Source of the DNA: Betaproteobacteria bacterium
Lineage (GTDB): Bacteria; Pseudomonadota; Gammaproteobacteria; Burkholderiales; Burkholderiaceae_C
Assembly (NCBI GenBank): GCA_009927195.1
Contig: RFNL01000326.1
Location: 1 to 5,098 of the forward strand
Reading direction: 5' to 3'
DNA: 5,098 nucleotides
In this document: positions 1 through 5,098 of the stretch, piece after piece
Layout of the letters: every line of letters starts with the position of its first letter
Position numbering within the stretch: position 1 is the first letter of the stretch
The notes under the pieces: model-generated
Database searches by the model: none
What the model saw: only the letters and a program-made list of their open reading frames with translations
What the model was told of the DNA's origin: nothing
Position numbers and translations under genes: made by a program

Positions 1-849
1 GAGCCCTTGGAGACCGAGTTCGGCCGCAAGCGCACCATCAACCAAAGCACCTGCAACAAAGACATCAGCTGTGTGAAAGGCTTTTGCCCCAGTTTTGTCA
101 CGGTCGAAGGCGGCCGCATGCGCGGACAAAAGCGCAGCGCCAATGACGGCCCCCCCATGCCCGCAGCGCCCGAACCGAAGCTGCCCAGCTTGGCCTCAGG
201 CCAGCACCTGGGTGGTTACGGCATTGTGGTGGCCGGTGTGGGCGGCACAGGCGTCATCACCATTGGGCAATTGCTGGGCATGGCGGCGCATTTGGAAGGG
301 TTGGGCGTGGTCACCCAAGACTCGGCGGGGCTGGCGCAAAAGGGCGGCGCCACTTGGAGCCATGTGCTGTTGGCCACCTCGGCCGATGAGATCCGCACCA
401 CCCGCGTGGGTGTGGCCGACTTGGTGATCGGTTGCGACCCCATCGTCAGCGCTGGCAAAGAAACGGTGCAACGCATGCGCGCGGGACGCACCCGGGTGGC
501 CATCAACGACCACGGCACACCCACCGCAGCCTTCGTCAAAAACGGTGCCTGGGGCAACCCCAGCGAAGGCTGTGTGGCCGATGTGTTGCAAGCCATCGGC
601 GGGCCGCAGGCCGCGCAGCAATTGGGCGCATTCGATGCCAACACCATGGCCACCCGTTTGCTGGGTGACAGCATCTACATCAACCCCATGATCTTGGGCT
701 ATGCCTGGCAAAAAGGCTGGGTGCCTTGCAGCGCGCTTCGCTGCGCCGCGCCATCGAACTCAATGCCGTGGCCGTGGCCCACAACCTGGAGGCTTTTGAA
801 TGGGGCCGCCGCTGTGCCCACGATCTGCCTGCGGTGCTGGCTTTGTTGA
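1..849 (+). CDS. Indolepyruvate oxidoreductase fragment: end of TPP domain plus POR gamma domain
   Basis: This is the upstream reading frame of the broken oxidoreductase gene, partial at the 5' end. Its first codons, starting EPLETEFGRKR, continue into three Cys at 52, 70 and 85 (C-x5-C-x4-C, with 'CVKGFCPSF'). This is the conserved end of the thiamine-diphosphate/beta-like region, and the Cys probably relate to the iron-sulfur centre, though that role is inferred. A linker rich in Pro and Ala follows (about 120-205). The gamma-type POR domain begins near 211 and carries the glycine loop GVGGTG at 235-252 and 'QDSAGLAQKGG' at 316-348. Homology ends at 'GWVP' (715-726). The last 40 codons to the TGA at 847-849 are out-of-frame read-through without family resemblance. 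The nominal TTG at 7 is not a real start, because family-like sequence extends to the window edge. Confidence 0.8.
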   Translation, partial: EPLETEFGRKRTINQSTCNKDISCVKGFCPSFVTVEGGRMRGQKRSANDGPPMPAAPEPKLPSLASGQHLGGYGIVVAGVGGTGVITIGQLLGMAAHLEGLGVVTQDSAGLAQKGGATWSHVLLATSADEIRTTRVGVADLVIGCDPIVSAGKETVQRMRAGRTRVAINDHGTPTAAFVKNGAWGNPSEGCVADVLQAIGGPQAAQQLGAFDANTMATRLLGDSIYINPMILGYAWQKGWVPCSALRCAAPSNSMPWPWPTTWRLLNGAAAVPTICLRCWLC

Positions 850-1514
850 ACCCGGCGCAGGTGATGCATTTCAAAAAGCGCGCCAGCTTGGAAGAAGTGC
901 TCACCCAACGCCAAGCGTTTTTGACCGATTACCAAAACACCGCCTACGCCGACAGTTACCGCGCCTTTGTCGATCGGGTGCTGGCCCACAGCACACCGGT
1001 TTTGGCCGAAGCGGTGGCACGCAATTTGTTCAAGCTCATGGCCTACAAAGACGAATACGAGGTCGCCCGATTGCACACCGACACCGGGTTTTTGCAGCGC
1101 ATTGCCCAGCAGTTCGAGGGCGATTACCGGGTGGTGTATCACCTGGCCCCGCCCTTGCTCGCGCGGCGCAACGACAAAGGCGAGTTGCAAAAGCGCCGCT
1201 ATTCGGGTGCGCTCATGCGCTGGGGTTTTGCGCTGCTGGCCCGTTTGAAGGGCTTGCGCGGCAGCGCGTTCGATGTATTTGGTCACACCGCCGAGCGGCG
1301 CAGCGAACGCGCCCTGATCGTGCAGTACCGCGACAGCATCGAGCAGGTGTTGGCCCAATTCAGCCCCGAGCGCCAAGCGCTGGCCCTGGAAATCGCCCGC
1401 ATCCCCGAGCACATCAAGGGCTTTGGCCATGTCAAAGAGCGCCACGGTCAAGCGGCGCAGGCGCTTTGGGGCAACTTGATGGCCCGCTGGAACGATCAAA
1501 GGAAAGTGGCATGA
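726..1514 (+). CDS. Indolepyruvate oxidoreductase fragment: C-terminal DUF6537-type domain
   Basis: This is the downstream frame of the same gene, about 262 codons. It resumes at once with the expected 'RAIELN' segment and continues through 'FEWGRR', 'AYKDEYEVARLHTD', 'VYHLAPPLLARR', 'LKGLRGSAFDVFGHTAERR' and 'GFGHVKERH', recognisable landmarks of the C-terminal domain (DUF6537 type) of fused indolepyruvate oxidoreductases. The exact function of this domain is not established to my knowledge. The fragment is not expected to be an independent gene. There is no convincing ribosome binding site before the TTG at 726, and the domain is normally covalently joined to the gamma domain. Its TGA overlaps the ATG of the following outer-membrane gene. 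Codon use matches the upstream half, so the two halves belong to one ancestral gene rather than to a transfer event. Confidence 0.75.
   Translation: MQRASLRRAIELNAVAVAHNLEAFEWGRRCAHDLPAVLALLNPAQVMHFKKRASLEEVLTQRQAFLTDYQNTAYADSYRAFVDRVLAHSTPVLAEAVARNLFKLMAYKDEYEVARLHTDTGFLQRIAQQFEGDYRVVYHLAPPLLARRNDKGELQKRRYSGALMRWGFALLARLKGLRGSAFDVFGHTAERRSERALIVQYRDSIEQVLAQFSPERQALALEIARIPEHIKGFGHVKERHGQAAQALWGNLMARWNDQRKVA
1500..1510 (+). promoter_or_regulatory. Ribosome binding site of the outer-membrane protein gene
   Basis: AGGAA at 1500-1504 lies inside the last codons of the oxidoreductase gene, six bases before the ATG at 1511. It fixes the start used here. Being inside the upstream gene, it supports coupled re-initiation at the ATGA overlap. 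Confidence 0.6.
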
Positions 1515-2032
1515 AAAAAATCCGGGTTGGCCTGTGGGTCGCAGCAGCCTTGTGGGTGAACGGTGGTGCACAGGCTCAAAGCACCGCGCTGGTGCAAGGG
1601 CTGCGCTTTGATGTCAGCTACAGCCTGTTGAATGTCAAAAATTCCACCAGCTCATACGATCCAGTGGGCATTCGTGTGGGAATTGCCAAGCCCTTGTGGG
1701 GCGCTGTGGAGGCCGAGGGCTTGTTGGGCATGGGCGTGCAGTCGGGCAAAAACAACCTCAACCCGGCCCTGACCACCGAGGTCGGCAGCATTGTCGGGGC
1801 CTTTATCAAGCCCAGCATGGCCTTGGGCCCGGCCGTGTCGGGTTTTGCGCGCGTGGGTTTGGCCAGCACCCAAATCAAAAATGGCGACACCCACACCGGT
1901 TTGTCGTCGGGCTTGGGGCTGAACTATGCGCTCGATGCCCACATGCGCATTTATGCCGATTACACGGTGTACAAGTTCAGCGACAACTTGGGCATCTCTG
2001 CCGTCAACCTGGGCGTGAACTACGGTTTTTGA
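1511..2032 (+). CDS. Small outer-membrane beta-barrel protein (porin/opacity-like)
   Basis: This encodes 173 residues. The N-terminus is a typical Sec signal peptide: MKKIR, a hydrophobic stretch at about 6-16, then AQA|Q with predicted cleavage after residue 22. The mature part, about 151 residues, is built of alternating hydrophobic/polar strands with Gly and aromatic residues, such as 'LRFDVSYSLLNV', 'GFARVGLAST' and 'MRIYADYTVYKF'. It ends 'VNLGVNYGF'; a terminal Phe is the usual recognition signal for the Bam assembly machine. The size and strand pattern fit a compact barrel of the OmpA-like/opacity superfamily, and no specific ligand or role can be read. The start is set by the signal peptide and by an AGGAA at 1500-1504, six bases before the ATG. 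The same frame is open far upstream, but only as a shadow of the oxidoreductase gene. The ATGA overlap (1511-1514) suggests translational coupling to that gene. Confidence 0.75.
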   Translation: MKKIRVGLWVAAALWVNGGAQAQSTALVQGLRFDVSYSLLNVKNSTSSYDPVGIRVGIAKPLWGAVEAEGLLGMGVQSGKNNLNPALTTEVGSIVGAFIKPSMALGPAVSGFARVGLASTQIKNGDTHTGLSSGLGLNYALDAHMRIYADYTVYKFSDNLGISAVNLGVNYGF

Positions 2033-2089
2033 AGCCTGGCGCAGCTTGGCGCTGTTGTGGGCGGCCTTTCCCCTTGAGCCACGCACGCA

Positions 2090-2095
2090 TACAAT
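2090..2095 (+). promoter_or_regulatory. Candidate -10 element for the yajC-secD-secF operon
   Basis: TACAAT at 2090-2095 differs from the sigma-70 consensus TATAAT at one base and lies about 100 bases before the yajC start, in the only sizeable non-coding gap of the window. No good -35 box lies at the correct distance: TTTCCC at 2067-2072 gives a 17-base spacer but matches only three positions, and TTGAGC at 2074-2079 is too close (10 bases). Transcription would begin near 2102 and give a leader of about 90 bases. This is a sequence resemblance only. Confidence 0.4.
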
Positions 2096-2123
2096 CCGCG
2101 TTTGTTTTCGCCAGGACCGCCAA

Positions 2124-2138
2124 CCCGCCTGTGGCGGG
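2124..2138. repeat. Short perfect hairpin in the yajC leader
   Basis: CCCGCC (2124-2129) and GGCGGG (2133-2138) are perfect inverted repeats around the loop TGT, giving a six-base-pair all-GC stem. No T-run follows, so it is not a classical intrinsic terminator of the upstream gene. It would lie in the leader if transcription starts near 2102. Confidence 0.5.
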
Positions 2139-2163
2139 CCGCCCCAGCGCCCCCGCTGGCGGC
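2138..2163. repeat. Second, longer GC-rich hairpin before yajC
   Basis: GCCGCC (2138-2143) pairs with GGCGGC (2158-2163), and AGCG (2146-2149) pairs with CGCT (2154-2157), leaving a CC bulge and a CCCC loop: ten pairs in all. An alternative register pairs CCAGCG with CGCTGG. It touches the preceding hairpin at 2138 and ends 21 bases before the yajC Shine-Dalgarno site. It could be a leader structure or an intergenic palindromic element. There is no T-tract. Confidence 0.5.
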
Positions 2164-2184
2164 ATTCGCGCAGTCCCCCAAACT

Positions 2185-2190
2185 AGGAGT
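2185..2190 (+). promoter_or_regulatory. yajC: Shine-Dalgarno site that sets the yajC GTG start
   Basis: AGGAGT at 2185-2190 is five bases before the GTG at 2196. It is the strongest ribosome binding site in the window, and it supports the non-ATG start: no in-frame ATG precedes the conserved transmembrane segment except the one at residue 25, which would remove the N-terminus. Confidence 0.75.
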
Positions 2191-2195
2191 CCCCT

Positions 2196-2528
2196 GTGTT
2201 CATTTCTTCCGCATTTGCCCAAACCGCCCCTGCCGCCGCGGGTGGTGGCGACATTGGCTCGTCATTGATGAGCATGTTGCCCCTGCTGCTGATGTTTGTG
2301 GTGCTGTATTTCGTCATGATCCGGCCCCAAATGAAGCGCCAAAAAGAGCACAAGGCCATGATCGAAGCCTTGGCCAAGGGCGACGAAGTGGCCACCGTGG
2401 GCGGCTTGCTGGGCAAAATTTCCCGCATTGGCGACACCACCTTGGGCCTGGAGCTGGCCAGTGGTGTCGAGGTCCATTTGCAGCGCTCGGCCGTGGTGCA
2501 AGTGCTGCCCAAAGGCACCGTCAAATAA
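2196..2528 (+). CDS. yajC: Preprotein translocase accessory subunit YajC
   Basis: This 110-residue protein matches the usual YajC length. YajC is a small inner-membrane partner of SecD and SecF in the holo-translocon, and it is not essential in the species tested. The N-terminus 'FISSAFAQ' and an Ala/Gly/Pro stretch precede one membrane helix at about residues 24-42. Then comes the family hallmark RPQ (43-45), a basic stretch 'MKRQKEHK', and the cytoplasmic 'KGDEVATVGGL' (61-71). The C-terminus 'VLPKGTVK' resembles the E. coli 'VLPKGTMK'. It starts at GTG, supported by AGGAGT five bases upstream. A 66-base spacer separates it from secD in the same direction, the standard yajC-secD-secF order. 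Identity is secure from motif order, length and context. Confidence 0.95.
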   Translation: MFISSAFAQTAPAAAGGGDIGSSLMSMLPLLLMFVVLYFVMIRPQMKRQKEHKAMIEALAKGDEVATVGGLLGKISRIGDTTLGLELASGVEVHLQRSAVVQVLPKGTVK

Positions 2529-2529
2529 A

Positions 2530-2558
2530 CCCCCTTATCACCCAAGGGGCCAAGGGGG
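2530..2558. repeat. Mutually exclusive hairpins in the yajC-secD spacer
   Basis: CCCCTT (2531-2536) can pair with AAGGGG (2544-2549) around a 7-base loop. The overlapping CCCCCTT (2530-2536) can instead pair with AAGGGGG (2552-2558) around a 15-base loop. The two right arms belong to a small tandem repeat, CCAAGGGG then CCAAGGGGG (2542-2558). The structure starts directly after the yajC stop and ends 36 bases before secD. No T-run follows, so it looks like an RNA-processing, stability or coupling element rather than a terminator. Confidence 0.4.
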
Positions 2559-2594
2559 CCATGCGCACCCCACGGCCCCACGCCTGAGGCGAGC

Positions 2595-4475
2595 ATGAAC
2601 CGTTACCCGTTGTGGAAGTACGCGATCATTGTGGTCGCATTGATGATTGGCGGGCTCTACACCCTGCCGAACTTTTTTGGCGAAGCCCCGGCCGTCCAGG
2701 TGTCTTCGGCCAAGGCCATCTACAAGGTGGATGCGGCCCTGCAAACCAAGGTGGCCCAAGCCCTCAAAGACGCTGGCATCGAGCCCACCGGCTTGAGCCT
2801 GGAGGGCAACTCGATCAAGGTCCGACTGGCCGACACCGACACCCAGCTCAAGGCCAAAGACGCGATCCAAAAAGCCCTGGTGCCTGACCCCGAGCAAGCC
2901 CCGTATGTGGTGGCCCTGAACCTGATTTCGCGCTCGCCGCAGTGGTTGAGCGCGATGAATGCCGTCCCCATGTACCTGGGTCTGGACTTGCGTGGCGGGG
3001 TGCACTTCATGCTGCAAGTGGACATGGCCGCCGCTTTGAGCAAAAAAATCGACTCGACCACCGGCGACCTGCGTTCGGTGCTGCGCGAGAAAAACATCCG
3101 CCACAGTGGCATTGCCCGCAACGGCGACACCATTGAATTGCGCTTGCGCGACGCCGCCACCTTGGACGCGGCGCGCAACCTGATCAAAGACCAATTTGCC
3201 GATCTGGCCTTCACCGACGCGCCCGACGCGGGCGAGTTCAAGTTGAAGGCCAGCTTGAAGCCCGAGGCTGCGCGGCGCGTGCAAGAGCAAGCCTTGAAGC
3301 AAAACATCACCACCTTGCACAACCGCATCAACGAGTTGGGCGTGGCCGAGCCAGTCATTCAGCAACAAGGTCTGGACCGCATCGTGGTGCAGTTGCCGGG
3401 CGTGCAAGATACCGCCAAGGCCAAAGACATTTTGGGCCGCACCGCCACCTTGGAGATGCGCCTGGTCGACGACAGCCCAGACGCCACCGCCGCCGCGCTG
3501 GGTGGTGGGGCCGTGCCCTACGGCATGGAAAAATTCCGCGAGCGCAATGGCCAAGTGGTGATTGTCAAAAAACAAGTCATCTTGAGCGGCGACAGCCTCA
3601 CCGATGCCCAGCCCGGGTTTGATTCGCAAACCCAGCAACCCAAGGTCGACTTGACGGTGGACGCCAAGGGCGGTCGCATCATGCGCGACACCAGCCGTGA
3701 AAACCTGAAAAAGCGCATGGCCATCTTGCTGTTTGAAAAGGGCCGTGGCGAGGTGCTGACCGCGCCGGTGATCCAAGGCGAGCTGGGCAACCGCTTTCAA
3801 ATTTCGGGTTCGATGAGCGTGACCGAAGCCGCCGACTTGGCGCTGCTGCTGCGCGCAGGCTCTTTGGCCGCGCCCATGGAGATCATCGAAGAGCGCACCA
3901 TTGGCCCCAGCCTGGGCGCTGAAAACATTGCCAAAGGTTTTGACAGCGTGCGCTGGGGCTTTGCGGCGGTGGCGCTGTTCATGTGTGTCTACTACCTGCT
4001 GTTTGGGGTGATCTCCAGCGTGGCGCTGGCGGTCAATCTGTTGCTGTTGGTGGCGGTGCTGTCGATGTTGCAAGCCACCCTCACCTTGCCGGGCATGGCG
4101 GCCATGGCCTTGGTGTTGGGCATGGCGATCGATGCCAACGTGCTGATCAACGAGCGGGTGCGCGAGGAGCTGCGCAACGGTGTGTCGCCCCAAGCGGCCA
4201 TCCATGCGGGCTACGACCGCGCCTGGGCGACCATCTTGGACTCCAACGTCACCACCTTGATCGCGGGCTTGGCCTTGCTGGCCTTTGGCTCGGGGCCGGT
4301 GCGCGGCTTTGCCGTGGTGCATTGCCTGGGCATCTTGACCAGCATGTTCTCGGCGGTGTTTTTCTCACGCGGTTTGGTCAACCTGTGGTATGGGCGGCAA
4401 AAGAAATTGCAAACCGTCTCCATTGGCACGGTGTGGCGCCCCGATGGTGCGGGCGCCTTGGGCAAGCGCGACTGA
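2595..4475 (+). CDS. secD: Protein translocase subunit SecD
   Basis: This is a complete SecD of 626 residues, close to the 615 of E. coli. With SecF it forms the proton-driven membrane complex that assists SecYEG from the periplasmic side. A first membrane helix lies at about residues 8-25. The motif GLDLRGG is at 129-135 and opens the region leading into the large periplasmic P1 domain, which contains 'RINELGVAEPVIQQQG' and 'VVQLPGVQD'. Five further helices fill about 454-600. Helix 4 carries 'GMAIDANVLINERVREEL'; its Asp513 corresponds to the conserved Asp implicated in proton coupling in SecDF. 'GSGPVRGFAV' (565-574) and 'ILTSMF' follow in the last helices. The ATG at 2595 has GAGG at 2586-2589, five bases upstream, and the N-terminus aligns with the family. 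secF begins 27 bases downstream. No truncation or missing key residue is seen. Confidence 0.96.
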   Translation: MNRYPLWKYAIIVVALMIGGLYTLPNFFGEAPAVQVSSAKAIYKVDAALQTKVAQALKDAGIEPTGLSLEGNSIKVRLADTDTQLKAKDAIQKALVPDPEQAPYVVALNLISRSPQWLSAMNAVPMYLGLDLRGGVHFMLQVDMAAALSKKIDSTTGDLRSVLREKNIRHSGIARNGDTIELRLRDAATLDAARNLIKDQFADLAFTDAPDAGEFKLKASLKPEAARRVQEQALKQNITTLHNRINELGVAEPVIQQQGLDRIVVQLPGVQDTAKAKDILGRTATLEMRLVDDSPDATAAALGGGAVPYGMEKFRERNGQVVIVKKQVILSGDSLTDAQPGFDSQTQQPKVDLTVDAKGGRIMRDTSRENLKKRMAILLFEKGRGEVLTAPVIQGELGNRFQISGSMSVTEAADLALLLRAGSLAAPMEIIEERTIGPSLGAENIAKGFDSVRWGFAAVALFMCVYYLLFGVISSVALAVNLLLLVAVLSMLQATLTLPGMAAMALVLGMAIDANVLINERVREELRNGVSPQAAIHAGYDRAWATILDSNVTTLIAGLALLAFGSGPVRGFAVVHCLGILTSMFSAVFFSRGLVNLWYGRQKKLQTVSIGTVWRPDGAGALGKRD

Positions 4476-4491
4476 ACCCCTATCACCGATC

Positions 4492-4495
4492 AGGA
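4492..4495 (+). promoter_or_regulatory. secF: Shine-Dalgarno site of secF
   Basis: AGGA at 4492-4495 is seven bases before the ATG at 4503, in the 27-base gap after the secD stop. It supports the chosen secF start and independent initiation within the shared transcript. Confidence 0.65.
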
Positions 4496-4502
4496 ACTGG
4501 CC

Positions 4503-5098
4503 ATGGAATTTTTCAAAATTCAAAAAGACATTGCGTTCATGAAGAACGCGTTGGCGTTCAACCTGGTGTCGCTCATCACGTTTTTGGCCGCGGTGTTTTT
4601 CCTGTTCAGCCGTGGGCTGCACCTGTCGGTGGAGTTCACCGGCGGCACCTTGATGGAAGTGGCTTACACCCAACCGGTGGACGTGAACCAAGTGCGCGAC
4701 ACCATTGGCAAGCTGGGCTTGAGCGATGTGCAGGTGCAAAACTTTGGCTCCACCCGCGACGTGCTCATCCGCATGCCGGCGTTGCGCGGACAAACATCGG
4801 CCCAGCAAAGCGAACAAGTGCTCTCCGCCCTCAAAGCCGCTGACCCCAGCGTTGAGTTGCGCCGCACCGAGTTTGTCGGCCCGCAGGTCGGTGACGAGTT
4901 GGCGGTGGATGGCTTGAAGGCGCTGGGTTTTGTGGTGCTGGGCATCATGATCTACCTCGCGTTTCGCTTTGAGTGGAAGTTCTCGGTCGCGGCCATCATT
5001 GCCAACTTGCATGATGTGATCATCATCTTGGGCTTTTTCGCCTACTTTCAGTGGGAGTTCTCTTTGCCCGTTTTGGCCGCTGTGCTCGCGGTGCTGGG
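4503..5098 (+). CDS. secF: Protein translocase subunit SecF, 5' part (cut by window end)
   Basis: This frame stays open from the ATG at 4503 to the window edge, giving 198 codons of an expected 310-320, with no stop. SecF is the partner of SecD in the proton-motive-force-driven export complex of the inner membrane. Visible are the N-terminus MEFFKIQKDIAFMK, membrane helix 1 at about residues 17-35, and the hallmark 'VEFTGG' (43-48) leading into the periplasmic P4 domain. Next come 'VGPQVG' (125-130), helix 2 at about 138-156, and helix 3 with 'NLHDVIIILGFF', whose His170-Asp171 is the conserved pair in the SecF membrane core. The last residues, 'PVLAAVLAVLG', match the family just before helix 4. 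The partial end is due only to the window boundary. The gene follows secD by 27 bases, the usual arrangement. Confidence 0.95.
   Translation, partial: MEFFKIQKDIAFMKNALAFNLVSLITFLAAVFFLFSRGLHLSVEFTGGTLMEVAYTQPVDVNQVRDTIGKLGLSDVQVQNFGSTRDVLIRMPALRGQTSAQQSEQVLSALKAADPSVELRRTEFVGPQVGDELAVDGLKALGFVVLGIMIYLAFRFEWKFSVAAIIANLHDVIIILGFFAYFQWEFSLPVLAAVLAVL

Larger units (their letters stand above)
1..1514 (+). pseudogene. Indolepyruvate:ferredoxin oxidoreductase, fused type, 3' part, frameshifted
   Basis: This is the C-terminal portion of a single-chain 2-oxoacid:ferredoxin oxidoreductase of the indolepyruvate type. The family oxidatively decarboxylates aryl-pyruvates such as indolepyruvate to the aryl-acetyl-CoA, passing electrons to ferredoxin, in the cytoplasm. 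The 5' end lies outside the window: frame 1 is already open and family-like at the first codon. Family-like sequence runs in frame 1 to codon 724-726 and continues in frame 3 from 726 to the TGA at 1512-1514. No single frame covers the gene. Restoring one base near 725/726 would give a continuous product through the junction 'WVP-LQRAS'. The two halves are otherwise clean, with no other stop or gap, so the lesion is recent or is a sequence error. If it is real, the protein would lose its whole C-terminal domain. Family identity is confident; whether the gene is truly inactive is uncertain. Confidence 0.8.

Noticed and set aside
709..726. Possible programmed -1 frameshift at the CAA-AAA run (709-714) upstream of the frame change.
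   Set aside because: The run is not a standard in-frame X-XXY-YYZ slippery heptamer, and residues encoded after it in the zero frame ('GWVP', 715-726) still match the family. The switch therefore lies downstream of the A-run. No strong downstream structure was evident.
800..1510. Long upstream extension of the barrel-protein frame, starting at 800.
   Set aside because: The extension is an out-of-frame reading of the oxidoreductase gene. The signal peptide and Shine-Dalgarno site place the true start at 1511.
699..1571. 290-codon minus-strand open frame opposite the oxidoreductase C-terminal part.
   Set aside because: Low-complexity composition, no family resemblance, and fully antisense to a recognised conserved domain.
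2033..2075. Possible intrinsic terminator after the barrel-protein gene.
   Set aside because: Only a weak 4-base stem (CAGC/GCTG near 2042-2054) is present, and no T-run follows a stable stem.
2538..4322. 594-codon open frame on the minus strand opposite secD.
   Set aside because: It is a codon-bias shadow of secD: rich in His, Gln, Arg and Gly, with no recognisable domain, and entirely antisense to a secure gene.
3983..4843. 286-codon plus-strand open frame spanning the end of secD and start of secF.
   Set aside because: It is in a different frame from both secure genes, Gly/His/Arg-rich, and has no domain; it is a shadow.

Overview
The window reads as a piece of a Gram-negative, GC-rich (about 60% by eye) proteobacterial chromosome, most likely Burkholderiales and perhaps Comamonadaceae. 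The basis is the yajC-secD-secF order, the SecD/SecF/YajC sequence types, and heavy use of TTG (Leu) and CAA (Gln) codons. The family-level placement is inference from memory, not a search result. All supported genes lie on the + strand.

Positions 1-1514 hold the 3' part of a large indolepyruvate:ferredoxin oxidoreductase gene of the single-chain fused type. What is visible is the end of the thiamine-diphosphate (beta-like) part with a Cys cluster, the gamma-type (POR) domain with a GVGGTG loop, and the C-terminal DUF6537-type domain. The coding sequence changes reading frame at about 724-727. Homology runs in frame 1 up to 'GWVP' and resumes in frame 3 at 'LQRASLRRAIELN', as if one base were missing. 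This is either a sequencing/assembly indel or a genuinely broken gene.

Positions 1511-2032 encode a small outer-membrane beta-barrel protein with a signal peptide and a C-terminal Phe. It overlaps the oxidoreductase stop by ATGA, so it is probably translationally coupled. Positions 2033-2195 are non-coding, with a -10-like TACAAT, two GC-rich hairpins and the yajC Shine-Dalgarno site.

Positions 2196-5098 carry the accessory Sec translocon operon: yajC (GTG start), secD (complete, 626 aa) and secF (cut by the window end). SecD, SecF and YajC form the inner-membrane complex that associates with SecYEG and uses the proton gradient to help pull exported proteins, including outer-membrane proteins, through to the periplasm. 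The genes are close together and each has its own Shine-Dalgarno site, consistent with one transcript.

I saw no RNA gene, CRISPR array, insertion sequence or novel defence or mobile system. The most notable points are the frameshift in the oxidoreductase, its coupling to an outer-membrane protein gene, and the structured non-coding segments around yajC.
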